Of a DNA stretch of 64,000 bases, positions 26,701 to 36,686 are shown in pieces (the first letter of the stretch is position 1; each line of letters begins with the position of its first letter). Below the pieces are notes generated by a model. It saw nothing but the letters and a program-made list of their open reading frames with translations, had not been told where the DNA came from and made no database searches. The stretch lies in NCBI RefSeq assembly GCF_947504145.1, contig NZ_CANNGQ010000007.1:1-64000 (forward strand), given 5' to 3'. A program made the position numbers and the translations under genes. The DNA comes from an uncultured Microbulbifer sp. (GTDB taxonomy: Bacteria; Pseudomonadota; Gammaproteobacteria; Pseudomonadales; Cellvibrionaceae).

Positions 26701-26949
26701 GGATTGTGCGCGTTTTGAACGCGTACGCACCAAATCGAGTCCATGTGCCGCACCGAAAGCGCACTGACCGACTTTATTCATGCACCAAATTTTTTCCACT
26801 ACAGCGCGCGCCGCACCCCGCTAGACTCCGAAAAAGTAGACGGGATGCGAGGAAGTTCGTCAGGGAAAAACGAGTTGGCGTCATATTTATCCTTAACACA
26901 ATCCTTTCCGTATCAATTTTTCAGGCCTTAAACTGGGCCCTGGCACCAC

Positions 26950-27222
26950 ACACAAATCTATTATTTCTTGTTTAAATACAAGGGCTTGAGATCCACTTCC
27001 GCCTCCACATCCTACGCGCACTTCCATCACCTGCTGGTCATCAATATCCAGTCCATCCTCATCTCCCGCGAAAAGTTGGCACAGAGCCTGCAATACCTCT
27101 GGCAAACGCGGAATTTAAATTCCGCACCGAAATCAACCCGCTCTTCGAGCCCATTGATTTCCACGAACAATTTCAACTAGCCAATTCCGTTGACCTGCCG
27201 GGCAAACTGTCGCCCGGATAAC
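26950..27222 (+). pseudogene. Possible decayed gene fragment before the nitrate-type operon
   Basis: Two short frames, one ending near 27110 (HHLLVINIQSILISREKLAQSLQYLW) and one from about 27118 to the TAA at 27222 (FRTEINPLFEPIDFHEQFQLAN), read like pieces of one protein joined by a frameshift. Neither has a good start. I cannot name a family. The alternative is chance non-coding sequence. The remaining 26701-26949 shows nothing I can support. Confidence 0.25.
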
Positions 27223-27261
27223 AATCAGTCTGGCATCGCTCCGCGAATGCCCTTGAGCAGA

Positions 27262-27314
27262 GGCGCTCACCGATCCTATCCCTGGAGATAGGTTATCGGT
27301 GGGCGCTTTTTTTT
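27262..27314 (+). terminator. Strong terminator hairpin in the leader of the nitrate-type ABC operon
   Basis: Arms gcgctcaccgat and atcggtgggcgc enclose an inner stem cctatc/gataggt with a CCTGGA-type loop; eight T follow. It ends 61 bp before the ATG of the binding-protein gene and no intact gene lies between it and the previous terminator at 26671-26700. It may terminate a decayed gene or be an attenuator for the nitrate genes. A perfect palindrome gcggaattTAaattccgc sits further up at 27109-27126. Confidence 0.85.
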
Positions 27315-27375
27315 GGCCACGATTTTTCGAAGATACAAAACTGAACCTTTAGAAATGATCAGGAGCACAATTACC

Positions 27376-28758
27376 ATGCAGTGGAAAAAGCCCTTAAAAA
27401 AAATCACCGCTTCACTGGCGCTAGCCGTGGGAGTCTCCGGCGGTGTTGCTTCCGTCAATGCGGAAGAACTCGGCTACCCGGAAAAAGAAGAGCTCACCTT
27501 TGGCTTTATCAAACTTACTGATATGGCGCCCATCGCCGTGGCCTATGAAAAAGGCTTTTTTGAAGATGAAGGTCTTTACGTCACTATTGAAGCCCAGGCC
27601 AACTGGAAAGTACTGCTGGACGGTGTGATCGACGGACGCCTCGATGGCGCCCACATGCTGGCCGGCCAGCCTATTGCCGCCACCATGGGGTTTGGAACCA
27701 AAGCCGACATTATCACCCCATTTTCCATGGACCTGAACGGCAACGGGATTACCGTTTCCAACGCCATCTGGGACGAAATGAAACCAAACATCCCCAAAAT
27801 GGATGATGGTCGCCCGGTACACCCGATCAAAGCGGATGCCCTGAAACCAGTGGTCGAGAAGTACAAAGAGGAAGGCAAGCCGTTCAATATGGGCATGGTA
27901 TTCCCTGTATCCACCCATAACTATGAGCTGCGTTACTGGCTCGCCGCCGGCGGTATTCACCCTGGATTTTACGCTCCGCACAAAGGGGATACCTCAGGGC
28001 AAATTGACGCCGACGCACTGCTATCAGTGACCCCGCCGCCGCAAATGCCCGCTACCCTCGAGGCCGGCACCATCTATGGCTATTGCGTAGGGGAACCCTG
28101 GAATCAGCAGGCCGTATTCAAGGGTATCGGTGTGCCGGTAGTAACCGATTATGAAATCTGGAAAGACAACCCGGAAAAAGTCTTCGGAATCACCAAAGAA
28201 TTTGCCGAAAAATACCCGAACACCACCGTACGTGTCACCCGTGCATTGATCCGTGCCGCCATGTGGCTGGATGAAAACAACAACGCGAACCGCCCGGAAG
28301 CGGTGAAAATCCTGTCGCAATCCAATTATGTAGGTGCCGATTACGAGGTGATTGCCAACAGCATGACCGGTACTTTCGAATACGAGAAAGGTGATAAGCG
28401 CGAAGTACCGGACTTCAACGTGTTCTTCCGATACAACGCCACCTATCCCTACTACTCCGACGCCATCTGGTACCTCACCCAAATGCGTCGCTGGGGCCAG
28501 ATCTCTGAAGACAAGCCCGATGCTTGGTACAAGGAGCTCGCAGCCAAGGTTTACCGCCCGGACATCTATGCCGCAGCCGCCAAATCCCTGATCGAAGAGA
28601 AACTGGCCGCTGCTGAACAGTTCCCGGACTTCACTACCGAAGACGGCTACCGCAACCCCCAGACCCACTTTATCGACGGCATCGTCTACAACGGCCAAAA
28701 GCCCAATGAATACATCGAAAAATTCGCCATTGGCCTGAAGTCCGGACAGAAGCTTTAA
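27376..28758 (+). CDS. nrtA: Nitrate-type ABC transporter, substrate-binding protein (CmpA/NrtA family)
   Basis: The protein binds nitrate (or bicarbonate/related anions in the family) in the periplasm and hands it to the permease. The start is MQWKKPLKK, with AGGAG 11 bp upstream; the signal peptide ends ASVNA. The 460-aa product has the family opening [28 protein letters not shown], then [27 protein letters not shown], and [17 protein letters not shown]. Permease and ATPase genes follow in order. Nitrate is the likely substrate from the family and context, but CmpA-like bicarbonate uptake is not excluded. Confidence 0.88.
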   Translation: MQWKKPLKKITASLALAVGVSGGVASVNAEELGYPEKEELTFGFIKLTDMAPIAVAYEKGFFEDEGLYVTIEAQANWKVLLDGVIDGRLDGAHMLAGQPIAATMGFGTKADIITPFSMDLNGNGITVSNAIWDEMKPNIPKMDDGRPVHPIKADALKPVVEKYKEEGKPFNMGMVFPVSTHNYELRYWLAAGGIHPGFYAPHKGDTSGQIDADALLSVTPPPQMPATLEAGTIYGYCVGEPWNQQAVFKGIGVPVVTDYEIWKDNPEKVFGITKEFAEKYPNTTVRVTRALIRAAMWLDENNNANRPEAVKILSQSNYVGADYEVIANSMTGTFEYEKGDKREVPDFNVFFRYNATYPYYSDAIWYLTQMRRWGQISEDKPDAWYKELAAKVYRPDIYAAAAKSLIEEKLAAAEQFPDFTTEDGYRNPQTHFIDGIVYNGQKPNEYIEKFAIGLKSGQKL

Positions 28759-28771
28759 CGCGAACAGAGCA

Positions 28772-28802
28772 AAGCGCTGACCGGCTCTCACAGTCAGCGC
28801 TT
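28772..28802 (+). promoter_or_regulatory. Intra-operon stem-loop after the binding-protein gene
   Basis: The 10-bp perfect stem aagcgctgac / gtcagcgctt with an 11-nt loop lies 13 bp after the nrtA-like stop and has no T-run. Such hairpins between binding-protein and permease genes often protect the upstream mRNA and raise its yield. That role is inferred here. Confidence 0.6.
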
Positions 28803-28859
28803 CCCAGAAAAGAATAAAGCTCACACAAAATACTCAACCCGTGTGCAGAGGTAACAGGA

Positions 28860-29864
28860 ATGAATACCACCACTGTGAATGCCACAAAATTAGCAGGCTT
28901 CAAACTGCCGCAACTGAGCGAAGTCTTTAACGGAACGCTTGTCAGTGGCGCCATTCGACTGGTCGCCCTGCCGCTGGCCGGCATTCTCGCTTTCCTGCTG
29001 CTGTGGTCCATCACCGCGCAGAATATTGATACTTCCCTGGGTAAATTTCCCGGGCCGGCCGCTGTAATGGAGCAGTTCAACTCCCTGTACGACGAACATC
29101 AACGTTCGCGGAATAAAGAACAGGCGTTTTACGAGCGTCAGGAAAAACGCAACGCGGAGCGTGTGGCGAAAGACCCGAACTATGAGCCGAAGGTCCGCGC
29201 CTACACCGGCAAGGAAACCTTTCTCGATCAGATTATTACGAGCCTGATCACGGTCATGAGCGGTTTTCTACTGGCGGTTGTGATAGCCATTCCACTTGGT
29301 ATCGCCATCGGCCTCAGTAAAACCCTAAACAGCGCCATCAACCCAATTATTCAGGTATTCAAACCGGTTTCGCCACTGGCCTGGCTGCCACTGGTAACCA
29401 TGGTAGTCTCGGCGCTCTACGCTACCCCGGATCCTATCGTTGCCAAATCGTTTCTGGTATCGCTGATCACCGTCACACTGTGTTGTCTCTGGCCGATGGT
29501 GATCAATACCGCAGTCGGCGTTGCCGGCATCGATAAAGACCTGATCAATGTAAGTAAGGTACTGCGCCTGCCGGCCCTCCGCCATGTACAGAAAATTGTA
29601 CTGCCTGCCTCCGTACCCATGATTTTTACTGGTATGCGTTTGTCTCTGGGTGTGGCCTGGATGGTGCTGATCGCTGCGGAAATGCTGGCGCAAAACCCCG
29701 GTCTCGGAAAATTCGTGTGGGATGAGTTTCAAAACGGCAGTTCCAACTCTCTCGCCCGTATTATGGCTGCGGTACTGGTCATCGGCGTAATCGGCTTCCT
29801 GTTGGACCGCGGTATGCTGGTCCTGCAAAAACTGGTGTCGTGGGACGATTCTGCCAGCCAGTAG
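28860..29864 (+). CDS. nrtB: Nitrate-type ABC transporter permease (NrtB family), 334 aa
   Basis: The permease carries the solute across the inner membrane with the ATPase. Six hydrophobic helices follow a cytoplasmic stretch; a charged loop at about 80-115 (HQRSRNKEQAFYERQEKRNAERV) lies before the second helix. The EAA-like coupling loop with LRLPALRHVQKIVLPASVPMIFTGMR is at about 238-262. It lies between the binding-protein and ATPase genes. Confidence 0.92.
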   Translation: MNTTTVNATKLAGFKLPQLSEVFNGTLVSGAIRLVALPLAGILAFLLLWSITAQNIDTSLGKFPGPAAVMEQFNSLYDEHQRSRNKEQAFYERQEKRNAERVAKDPNYEPKVRAYTGKETFLDQIITSLITVMSGFLLAVVIAIPLGIAIGLSKTLNSAINPIIQVFKPVSPLAWLPLVTMVVSALYATPDPIVAKSFLVSLITVTLCCLWPMVINTAVGVAGIDKDLINVSKVLRLPALRHVQKIVLPASVPMIFTGMRLSLGVAWMVLIAAEMLAQNPGLGKFVWDEFQNGSSNSLARIMAAVLVIGVIGFLLDRGMLVLQKLVSWDDSASQ

Positions 29865-29932
29865 CTGCGGCGCCCTGGCCGACAGACAACATTTTTACGG
29901 ATAATTGCAGACATATTACGGAGAGTAGAACA

Positions 29933-30823
29933 ATGAGCGTACTTCTCGACATCAGCCATATTGATATGGAGTTTCCGACCCCCAAGGGCCCGTTTACCGC
30001 CCTGCGGGATGTGGACCTGAAAATTTCCCAAGGTGAGTTTGTATCACTGATCGGTCACTCCGGCTGTGGAAAATCCACCGTTTTGAATGTGGTAGCCGGC
30101 CTGTACCAGGCTACCCGGGGCGGCGTCATTCTGAATGGCAAAGAAGTAACGGAGCCCGGTCCAGAACGGGCGGTGGTTTTTCAAAATCACTCACTACTGC
30201 CCTGGCTGAGTGCGTACGAAAACGTAGAACTGGCAGTGAAGCAGGTATTTGGCAGCAGTAAATCCAAAGCGGAAATGCGCCAGTGGATCGAATACAACCT
30301 GGATCTGGTGCACATGAGCCACGCCATGCACAAGCGCCCGGGGGAAATCTCCGGCGGTATGAAGCAGCGTGTGGGTATCGCCCGCGCCCTGGCCATGCAG
30401 CCCAAGGTACTGCTAATGGATGAACCGTTTGGTGCGCTGGATGCACTCACCCGCGCGCACATGCAAGATTCACTCATGGAGATTCAGGCGGAACTGAACA
30501 ACACCGTCATCATGATCACCCACGATGTAGACGAAGCAGTATTGCTGTCGGACCGTATCGTGATGATGACCAACGGCCCTGCTGCTACGATTGGCGAGAT
30601 TCTGGAAGTCGATCTTGAGCGCCCGCGGCACCGCTTGGAACTGGCGGACAATCCACTGTACAACCAGTACCGGTCCAAGGTGCTTAAGTTCCTGCATGAA
30701 CGCCATAGCAAACCCGACGTGCCAATCAAAAAATCTGCACAGCCCAAATCCAGTTCTCAGCAGGCAGCGGCAAACGCCAAGGCACGCAACGCGCAGAAAG
30801 AAGCGGTGGAAGACGCAGCCTGA
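29933..30823 (+). CDS. Nitrate-type ABC transporter ATP-binding subunit, 296 aa
   Basis: The start is the ATG at 29933 with GGAGAG upstream. Walker A is GHSGCGKST (about 44-52), the Q-loop [18 protein letters not shown], the signature [14 protein letters not shown], and Walker [15 protein letters not shown] with the H-loop [11 protein letters not shown]. It is the NrtD/NrtC single-domain type, with a C-terminal lysine- and alanine-rich tail of about 40 residues that is not typical. It powers uptake by the preceding permease. Confidence 0.93.
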   Translation: MSVLLDISHIDMEFPTPKGPFTALRDVDLKISQGEFVSLIGHSGCGKSTVLNVVAGLYQATRGGVILNGKEVTEPGPERAVVFQNHSLLPWLSAYENVELAVKQVFGSSKSKAEMRQWIEYNLDLVHMSHAMHKRPGEISGGMKQRVGIARALAMQPKVLLMDEPFGALDALTRAHMQDSLMEIQAELNNTVIMITHDVDEAVLLSDRIVMMTNGPAATIGEILEVDLERPRHRLELADNPLYNQYRSKVLKFLHERHSKPDVPIKKSAQPKSSSQQAAANAKARNAQKEAVEDAA

Positions 30824-30970
30824 AAACTTAACGTCCAAATTTTCGAACATCGCAGTACCTTCCGATACCAGATTCGGTGACGGTAGGCTCCCCCCTTGCC
30901 TGAATTCCGAAAGTTTCAACAAGGGAAACAACTTCTGACTTGTTTTTAAACGCCTTAACAGGAAAACAAT

Positions 30971-32194
30971 ATGAAAAACCAAAAACAATTTTCCCAATCT
31001 TCACTGTGTAAAAATCTGCTGGCACTGACCATTGGTACCATGGCCGCAGCGCCTGTATTCGCCCAGGAAATGTCCGACCAGCAGGCCCCGGAAGTCACCA
31101 GCATCGCCGATGCGCTATCTCAGGGGGATGTGACCCTGGGCTTCCGCGCTCGCTCAGAATTTGTAGATGTAGACGGTAGCGATGTGGATCTGACCAGCCT
31201 GCAAACACGGCTGACCTTCTCTTCAGCCGCCTACGAAGGTTTCAGTACCTTGATCGAAATGGACGATGTTACGCACATCACCGAATTTGAAGGCGGCGTG
31301 GGCGATCCGGAAGGTACCGAAGTGAACCAGGCCTACCTTGCCTACGCCAATGGCGCGACCACCTTTAAATACGGACGTCAGCGTATCCTGCTGGACAACC
31401 AACGTTTCGTGGGTGGTGTCGGCTTCCGTCAGAATGAACAGACCTACGACGCCTTCAGTGTGACCAACACCAGTCTCGCCGATACCACCCTGTTCCTGGC
31501 GCGGGTCAGCAACGTCAATCGGATTTTTGGTGAAGACAGCCCGGTGGGCGATCACACCAACGATACCTACCTGCTGAACGGTAAATACGCAGGCCTGTCT
31601 GCGGGTACACTCAGCGGTTACGCTTATCTGATCGACAACGAAGACGCCGCGGCCTTCTCTACCGACACCTACGGCGTGCGCTTTGCCGGTGGCCAGGGCG
31701 ACCTCTCCTACGCGCTGGAATATGCCACACAGTCCTCCGCAGCCAACAACCCTGCTGACTACGACGCAGACTACGTATTGGCAGAAGGCAGCTACAAGTT
31801 GGGCGCCATCACTATCTCCGGCGGCTATGAATTGCTGGGTGCCGACGGCGCAGACGGACAGTTCATTACTCCGCTGGCCACCCTGCACAAATTCCAGGGC
31901 TGGACTGACAAATTCCTCGGTGGCGGTACGGGTAATATCGCCGGCGGTATTGAAGATGTGTACCTGTCTGTGGGCACCAGCGTTGGGGGCGTCAAGTTTG
32001 CATTTAATTACCACCAGCTGAGCTCCGACGACAGCGGCGTATCCGGTATGGATAAACTGGGCAGTGAAGCGGGCCTTCTGGTTGCGGGGAATCTGTCTGG
32101 TGTGAATCTGAGTATGAAGTACAGCAGTTTCAGCGCTGACGATTTCAGCGTAGACACCGACAAACTCTGGCTCACTGCCGCAGCCAAATTCTAA
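30971..32194 (+). CDS. Outer-membrane porin of the alginate-export-like family, 407 aa
   Basis: A signal peptide (MKNQ...TIGTMAAAPVFAQ) precedes a beta-rich chain of about 370 residues ending WLTAAAKF, with a C-terminal Phe as for outer-membrane barrels. Segments LTFSSAAYEGFSTLIEMDDVTH, TTFKYGRQRILLDNQRFVGGVGFRQNEQTYDAF and FAFNYHQLSSDD recall the AlgE/porin-like family found next to nitrate transport genes in marine gammaproteobacteria. By position it may be the outer-membrane entry path for the same solute. That is inference. Confidence 0.75.
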   Translation: MKNQKQFSQSSLCKNLLALTIGTMAAAPVFAQEMSDQQAPEVTSIADALSQGDVTLGFRARSEFVDVDGSDVDLTSLQTRLTFSSAAYEGFSTLIEMDDVTHITEFEGGVGDPEGTEVNQAYLAYANGATTFKYGRQRILLDNQRFVGGVGFRQNEQTYDAFSVTNTSLADTTLFLARVSNVNRIFGEDSPVGDHTNDTYLLNGKYAGLSAGTLSGYAYLIDNEDAAAFSTDTYGVRFAGGQGDLSYALEYATQSSAANNPADYDADYVLAEGSYKLGAITISGGYELLGADGADGQFITPLATLHKFQGWTDKFLGGGTGNIAGGIEDVYLSVGTSVGGVKFAFNYHQLSSDDSGVSGMDKLGSEAGLLVAGNLSGVNLSMKYSSFSADDFSVDTDKLWLTAAAKF

Positions 32195-32247
32195 CGGGAA
32201 GAAGCCACTCACAGGGTTTAATTTGCATCACTCGTTGAGTATTTACC

Positions 32248-32272
32248 CGGCCGCAAGGCCGGGACTTTTTCC
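32248..32272 (+). terminator. Terminator after the porin gene
   Basis: The stem cccggcc / ggccggg with a GCAA tetraloop and a TTTTT run follows the porin stop by 54 bp. Confidence 0.85.
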
Positions 32273-32323
32273 CCCTCCCCACCGCTTCCTTTACTCATCC
32301 AATTCTCATTCAGGAAAGTGAGT

Positions 32324-32802
32324 ATGCAATACGCTTTGCCCCTGATCCTGCTGCTCATACTCGGCACTGGACAGGTCTTCGCCGCCAAACCTGCAACGAC
32401 AGATGACTTAACTACCGTCGGGTTCAGTATGGGCGATGCCATTAATATCGCCGAGCGACAACGCATGCTGTCCCAACGTACTGCAAAAAATTATGTGGCC
32501 CAGTATTCGGGGGGGGGAGCGACGGAACGCGCTTACTGTATGAGGACCTGGCGGAGTTTGAACAGATGCTGACCTTCCTGCTGGAAAGCCCACTGAACAC
32601 ACCGGATATCACCCGCAACCTGCTGAAAACCCAGGGTCACTTGAGTTACGCCAGCCGCGGCTTTGATGGAGAGATGCAGATGTCGGAGGCCCGGCAGATC
32701 CATGTGATCACCGGCACCACCGACATCATGCTGCGGAATATGAATGTGATTACCGGTCAGTATGCGCAGTTACTGAACGCGGTACAAATTGCAGCTCGCT
32801 GA
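32324..32802 (+). pseudogene. PilJ/NarX-type sensor-domain protein, broken by a frameshift at a run of nine G
   Basis: The gene starts MQYALPLILLLILGTGQVFA (signal peptide, AGGAA 7 bp upstream). It carries INIAERQRMLSQRTAKNYVAQYSG, which matches the first helix (P-box) of NarX- and PilJ-type sensor domains, then breaks at G9 (32509-32517). The next frame continues SDGTRLLYEDLAEFEQMLTFLLESP...LRNMNVITGQYAQLLNAVQ to a stop at 32802. One added G (or two lost) would join both into about 159 residues. The mark may be real phase variation, a mutation, or a sequencing error. Solitary exported domains of this type are sometimes near nitrate genes. Confidence 0.8.
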
Positions 32803-32832
32803 TCGCGAGTTCGCAATACACTCTTGGCGAGG

Positions 32833-33258
32833 CTACTTGGCGGTGGACATATAGGTGATCAGCGCTGCGTAGTCTTCATCGGAGCAGTGGAAGCAAAGCC
32901 CGGCGGGCGGCATCGTATTAAAGCCGTCCCGGGCGTGCTTGACCATGGTATCCATCCCCTTCGCCAAGCGCGGCTTCCAGGCTTCCGCATCGCCAGTGAT
33001 GGGCGCACCCACCAGCCCTTTCTCGTGACAACTGCCGCAGGTCTGCTGGTAGGTCTCCAGCAGCTTCGGCGAAATATGCGCGGCATCCACTTCAGTGACC
33101 GGTTGTGTCTCCACTTCCTGATCAGTCATTTCCTGAACTGCGGCTTCCTGAGACGCTTTTTCAGGCGTCACCATTTCTGAAGATTTTTCGGTACAGCCGA
33201 AAAGTAGCGCGCTAAAGGCCATCGCGGCGAACGCGCGGGGAAACGTGTGTGCAGACAA
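32833..33258 (-). CDS. Cytochrome c5-like lipoprotein, 141 aa
   Basis: The lipobox LFGC (C22) anchors it to a membrane. After a Q/E/T-rich linker of about 40 residues comes a small class I cytochrome with CGSCH (74-78) and an axial Met in TMPPAGLC, with a second pair of cysteines (LCFHC) as in cytochrome c5. It probably carries electrons in the periplasm. It converges with the sensor-domain gene and is separate from the thiamine genes. Confidence 0.9.
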   Translation of the reverse strand: MSAHTFPRAFAAMAFSALLFGCTEKSSEMVTPEKASQEAAVQEMTDQEVETQPVTEVDAAHISPKLLETYQQTCGSCHEKGLVGAPITGDAEAWKPRLAKGMDTMVKHARDGFNTMPPAGLCFHCSDEDYAALITYMSTAK

Positions 33259-33311
33259 GGTACGCCCTCTTTTTTGTTTGCTTGTTTATTCGTATCGTCC
33301 AGTTGTACTGG

Positions 33312-34076
33312 TTATCCGCAAACGGGGCAAGTGCTGTTTTTTGGCAGGGTCAGTGCGCGCCACTCCAGACTGGCAGCCTCGAACAGCTGCAATTTACTCA
33401 AACTGGTTACCGGCATGCCCACGATCAGCTTGATCGCCTCCAGCGCCTGCGCGCTGCCAATCATCCCTAGCGCCGGGCCAATCACACCTACCGTGGAGCA
33501 GTTTTCGGCTTCCGGCAGATCGCTTTGCTCAGCCGCCGGTGGGAACAGGCAGGCGTAGCAGGGGCTTTCTTCTGCACGAAAATCAAAGCTTACCAGCTGT
33601 CCGGAAAAGCCCCGCACCGAGGCCATTACCACCGGCACTGTCTGTGCCCGGCACACACGATTGATGGTATGGCGGATGTTGAGATTGTCGGTGCAGTCCA
33701 GCACCAGGTCGAATGGCTGATTGGATAGCAAGCTGGTGAGCCAACCTTCGTCGGCCATACGGCAGTGCGAGTGAAGGCGGATTTCCGGGTTGGCAGCGGT
33801 CAACTGCTGCGCCGCCACCTGGGCCTTGTCCTTGTCCCGGTGATTGGTTTTGTAGAGTACCTGGCGCTGCAGATTGGAGATCTCCACCTTGTCGCCGTCC
33901 ACCAGATGCAGCTCGCCGATGCCCGCCGCGGCAAGATAGAGTGCCGCTGGGCTGCCGAGACCGCCGAGGCCGACAATCAGCACCCGCGCAGTACCCAGTT
34001 TTTCCTGCCCCGCCTCTCCAATCTGCGGCAACATGATCTGGCGGCTGTAACGCTGTAGCTGTTTACGACTCAACAC
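33312..34076 (-). CDS. thiF: ThiF/MoeB-family sulphur-carrier adenylyltransferase, 254 aa
   Basis: This enzyme adenylates the C-terminal glycine of ThiS so that sulphur can be loaded for the thiazole ring. The nucleotide-binding GLGGLGSPAALYLAAAGIG (about 40), DKVEISNLQRQVLY, DCTDNL and CSTVGVIGP are present; two zinc pairs are CYAC and CPVC. I start at a GTG (VLSRKQLQRYSRQIMLPQIG) with GAGAAG 7 bp upstream; an in-frame TTG 33 bp further out is the alternative. MoeB and ThiF cannot be fully separated by eye, but the gene ends the thiamine operon, 41 bp after thiDE. Confidence 0.9.
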   Translation of the reverse strand: MLSRKQLQRYSRQIMLPQIGEAGQEKLGTARVLIVGLGGLGSPAALYLAAAGIGELHLVDGDKVEISNLQRQVLYKTNHRDKDKAQVAAQQLTAANPEIRLHSHCRMADEGWLTSLLSNQPFDLVLDCTDNLNIRHTINRVCRAQTVPVVMASVRGFSGQLVSFDFRAEESPCYACLFPPAAEQSDLPEAENCSTVGVIGPALGMIGSAQALEAIKLIVGMPVTSLSKLQLFEAASLEWRALTLPKNSTCPVCG

Positions 34077-34117
34077 GGCTCGGCTTCTCTCGACAGTATG
34101 TTTCAACAATTCAACGA

Positions 34118-35668
34118 CTATTGATCGATCACTGCACGCAATTGTGCCACAGCGACGCGGTAGTCGGGGGCCTGGGTTACTGCGGTCACCACAGCGATAC
34201 TGCCCACGCCGCTTTCGGCCACCGCCGGTGCCCGCTCGAGATTGATACCGCCAATGGCCACCAGCGGATAGTCGGGCAGTAGTGCCGCCATGCGCGCGAG
34301 CTTGCGGGGCCCTTGCAGTTGGCCGCTCATATCCTTGGTATTGGTAGCGTAGATGGCACCGATGGCCAGGTAGCTGGGCCGGTGTTGATGGGCATACAGC
34401 AGTTCGAAAAAACCGTGGGTGCTGATGCCGAGCTTCAGCCCCGCCTGCTGGATAGCCCTAAGATCGGCAGTTTGCAGGTCTTCCTGCCCCAGGTGTACCC
34501 CATAAGCCCCGCACTCGATAGCGAGCTGCCAGTAGTCGTTGATAAACAAGCGCAGGTCGTAGCGGCGACCGATGGCGACGGCGCGCTCAATCTGTGCGCT
34601 CAGATCACTGCCCGGATGCTTGATACGCAATTGCAGGGTACGCACGCCCTCTTCCGCCAGTTTCTCGATCCACTCCACGGTTTCCACAACCGGGTACAGT
34701 CCTAGCTGGTGGGAATCCGGTTGGGCAAATTCAGCCGCAAAACAAGCCGCCGCTTTTTCATCGAAGATAGCGAATGATTTTGCTCGCTCGCTACCGGCGA
34801 CCAGCACCTCGGGAAAGTCCTGCAATTCTGTGGGCCAGCCGCAGTGCCCCACCGGGCCCGGGCCGGCACCAATATGATCACTGTTACCCAAACGCAGTCC
34901 GCGGCGCACGTAGGCATTGGCCACCACGCAGGCGTCTTTGAGTGGATAACCGAGCGCCAGCAATGCGGCGATGGCCGACGACAGGGTGCAGCCGGTGCCG
35001 TGGGCGTTGCGGGTGTCGATTTTTTTACCGATAAGCCAATCGTTGCTTGGGGCCTCACTGGAGCCCGTGCACAGCAGATCTGCCGTGGTGCCCGGTTCTA
35101 TTTCAAAATGGCCACCGGTCACCAACAGTGCCGCAACATGGTCGCCCCGCACCTTGTGGGCAGCCTTGAGAATCGCTTCTGCGTTCTCAGCGCCTGCCCC
35201 CGCCAACCATTCCAGCTCGATGCTGTTGGGCGTGATCAGATCGCACAGTGGCAGCAGCTCGGTCAATACGGCAGCGCCGGTGCTATCTTCGGTCAACTGC
35301 GCGCCGCTGGTGGCGACGGCGACCGGATCGTAGATCACGGGGGTGGTCTCGCCGCTGGACTTCAGCTCGCGCAGGAATTGCGCTACCAGACGAACCTGCC
35401 CCGCGTTTGCCAGAAGGCCAATCTTGATAGCCGCCGGCTTGAGATCGGCGAGCAGCGCCTCCAGCTGCGATTGCAGTACCTCATCGGATACTGCATTGAT
35501 GGCGGGTACGCCGAGGGTGTTCTGAGCGGTATTGGCGGTAATGGCGCTGCAACCGTGTACGCCCAGATCATGCATGGTCAGTAGATCTGCCTGAATACCC
35601 GCACCACCACCGGAATCACTGCCGGCGATGGCCCAGACAGTCGACCGCTGCTGTTCGGTATCGTTCAT
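34118..35668 (-). CDS. thiDE: ThiD-ThiE fusion: HMP-P kinase and thiamine-phosphate synthase
   Basis: The 516-aa product has a ribokinase-like ThiD half (residues 10-275: [50 protein letters not shown]) and a TIM-barrel ThiE half (about 310-510: [54 protein letters not shown]). The first half phosphorylates the pyrimidine and the second joins it to the thiazole phosphate. The fusion couples both final steps. The ATG overlaps the thiG stop by 4 bp. Confidence 0.95.
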   Translation of the reverse strand: MNDTEQQRSTVWAIAGSDSGGGAGIQADLLTMHDLGVHGCSAITANTAQNTLGVPAINAVSDEVLQSQLEALLADLKPAAIKIGLLANAGQVRLVAQFLRELKSSGETTPVIYDPVAVATSGAQLTEDSTGAAVLTELLPLCDLITPNSIELEWLAGAGAENAEAILKAAHKVRGDHVAALLVTGGHFEIEPGTTADLLCTGSSEAPSNDWLIGKKIDTRNAHGTGCTLSSAIAALLALGYPLKDACVVANAYVRRGLRLGNSDHIGAGPGPVGHCGWPTELQDFPEVLVAGSERAKSFAIFDEKAAACFAAEFAQPDSHQLGLYPVVETVEWIEKLAEEGVRTLQLRIKHPGSDLSAQIERAVAIGRRYDLRLFINDYWQLAIECGAYGVHLGQEDLQTADLRAIQQAGLKLGISTHGFFELLYAHQHRPSYLAIGAIYATNTKDMSGQLQGPRKLARMAALLPDYPLVAIGGINLERAPAVAESGVGSIAVVTAVTQAPDYRVAVAQLRAVIDQ

Positions 35669-36480
35669 ACACTCTCACCTTCTTTGCCTGCGCTCACAGT
35701 CTGCTGCCAGAACGGCATATCCAGTGTGGGCGTGCTGGGGCTGGCGGTCTGGCGTTTCAGCATCAGACCCGAGTTTCGCGCGGCGCGACCGGACTGTATG
35801 GCGAGCTTGAAGGACTCGGCCATCAATACCGGGGCCTGTGCCTTGGCGATGGCGGTGTTCAGCAATACCGCATCAAAGCCCATTTCCATGGCTTCACAGG
35901 CTTGCGACGGCGCGCCGATCCCGGCATCGATAATCAGCGGGGTGTCTGGCAGGCGCTCGCGCAGGGTCTGCAGGTTGTATTTATTCATCAGGCCGCGGCC
36001 GGTGCCAATCGGCGAACCCCAGGGCATGAGTACTTCGCACCCCACGTCCAGTAATTTGCGGCACACCACCAGGTCGTCGGTGGTGTAAGGCAATACTTTG
36101 AAACCGCGTTTGACCAGCTCCCGCGCCGCTTCGATCAATCCGAACGGGTCAGGCTGCAGGTTGTAGTCGTCGCCGATCACTTCCAGCTTGAGCCAGTCAG
36201 TGCCGAATATTTCCCGGCTCATCTCTGCCAGCGCGATGGCTTCTTTCGGGGTTTTGCAACCGGCGGTATTGGGCAATAACTGGCAGCCGGATTCCTGGAT
36301 ATAGTCCCAGATCATCTTGCCCTGCTGCTGTTCAGGACTCTGGCGCCGGAGGGACAGGGTGATAATTTCGGAACCCGAGGCGGCAACGGATTCGCGCATA
36401 ATTGCCGGCGACGGATAGAGCGCGGTGCCCACCAGTAAACGGCTATCGAATTCTTTGCCGTAAAGTTTCAGCTTGTCCAT
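35665..36480 (-). CDS. thiG: Thiazole synthase
   Basis: ThiG forms thiazole phosphate from deoxyxylulose phosphate, ThiS-thiocarboxylate and dehydroglycine. The 271-aa TIM-barrel protein shows the opening [57 protein letters not shown] and [12 protein letters not shown], with the KLEV lysine at the usual Schiff-base position. It lies 5 bp after thiS and overlaps thiDE. Confidence 0.97.
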   Translation of the reverse strand: MDKLKLYGKEFDSRLLVGTALYPSPAIMRESVAASGSEIITLSLRRQSPEQQQGKMIWDYIQESGCQLLPNTAGCKTPKEAIALAEMSREIFGTDWLKLEVIGDDYNLQPDPFGLIEAARELVKRGFKVLPYTTDDLVVCRKLLDVGCEVLMPWGSPIGTGRGLMNKYNLQTLRERLPDTPLIIDAGIGAPSQACEAMEMGFDAVLLNTAIAKAQAPVLMAESFKLAIQSGRAARNSGLMLKRQTASPSTPTLDMPFWQQTVSAGKEGESV

Positions 36481-36485
36481 TGTGT

Positions 36486-36686
36486 TTATCCTCCTACCAC
36501 TGGGGCGACGATATCGAGATTATCGCCAGCCTTGAGTGGCGTATCCCCATAAGTGCCGCGTGGCACAAAGTAGCCGTTGCAGGCGACCGCAAAGGTTTCT
36601 CCGGTATACCCCAGTTTCTGCAGAATTTCGGCGACGGTGTCGCTTTCATTGGCGGTGATGGTTTCACCGTTGACCAGTAGTTGCAT
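36486..36686 (-). CDS. thiS: ThiS sulphur-carrier protein, 66 aa
   Basis: ThiS is a small ubiquitin-like protein that carries sulphur as a C-terminal thiocarboxylate. It ends in VGG, the required diglycine, and has the usual 66-residue length with [16 protein letters not shown] and FVPR. The ATG overlaps the thiO stop (TGATG), so translation is coupled. Confidence 0.96.
   Translation of the reverse strand: MQLLVNGETITANESDTVAEILQKLGYTGETFAVACNGYFVPRGTYGDTPLKAGDNLDIVAPVVGG

Noticed and set aside
26743-26931. Short open frame at 26743-26931 and its neighbours
   Set aside because: They start without ribosome sites, have no recognisable content and overlap each other in two frames.
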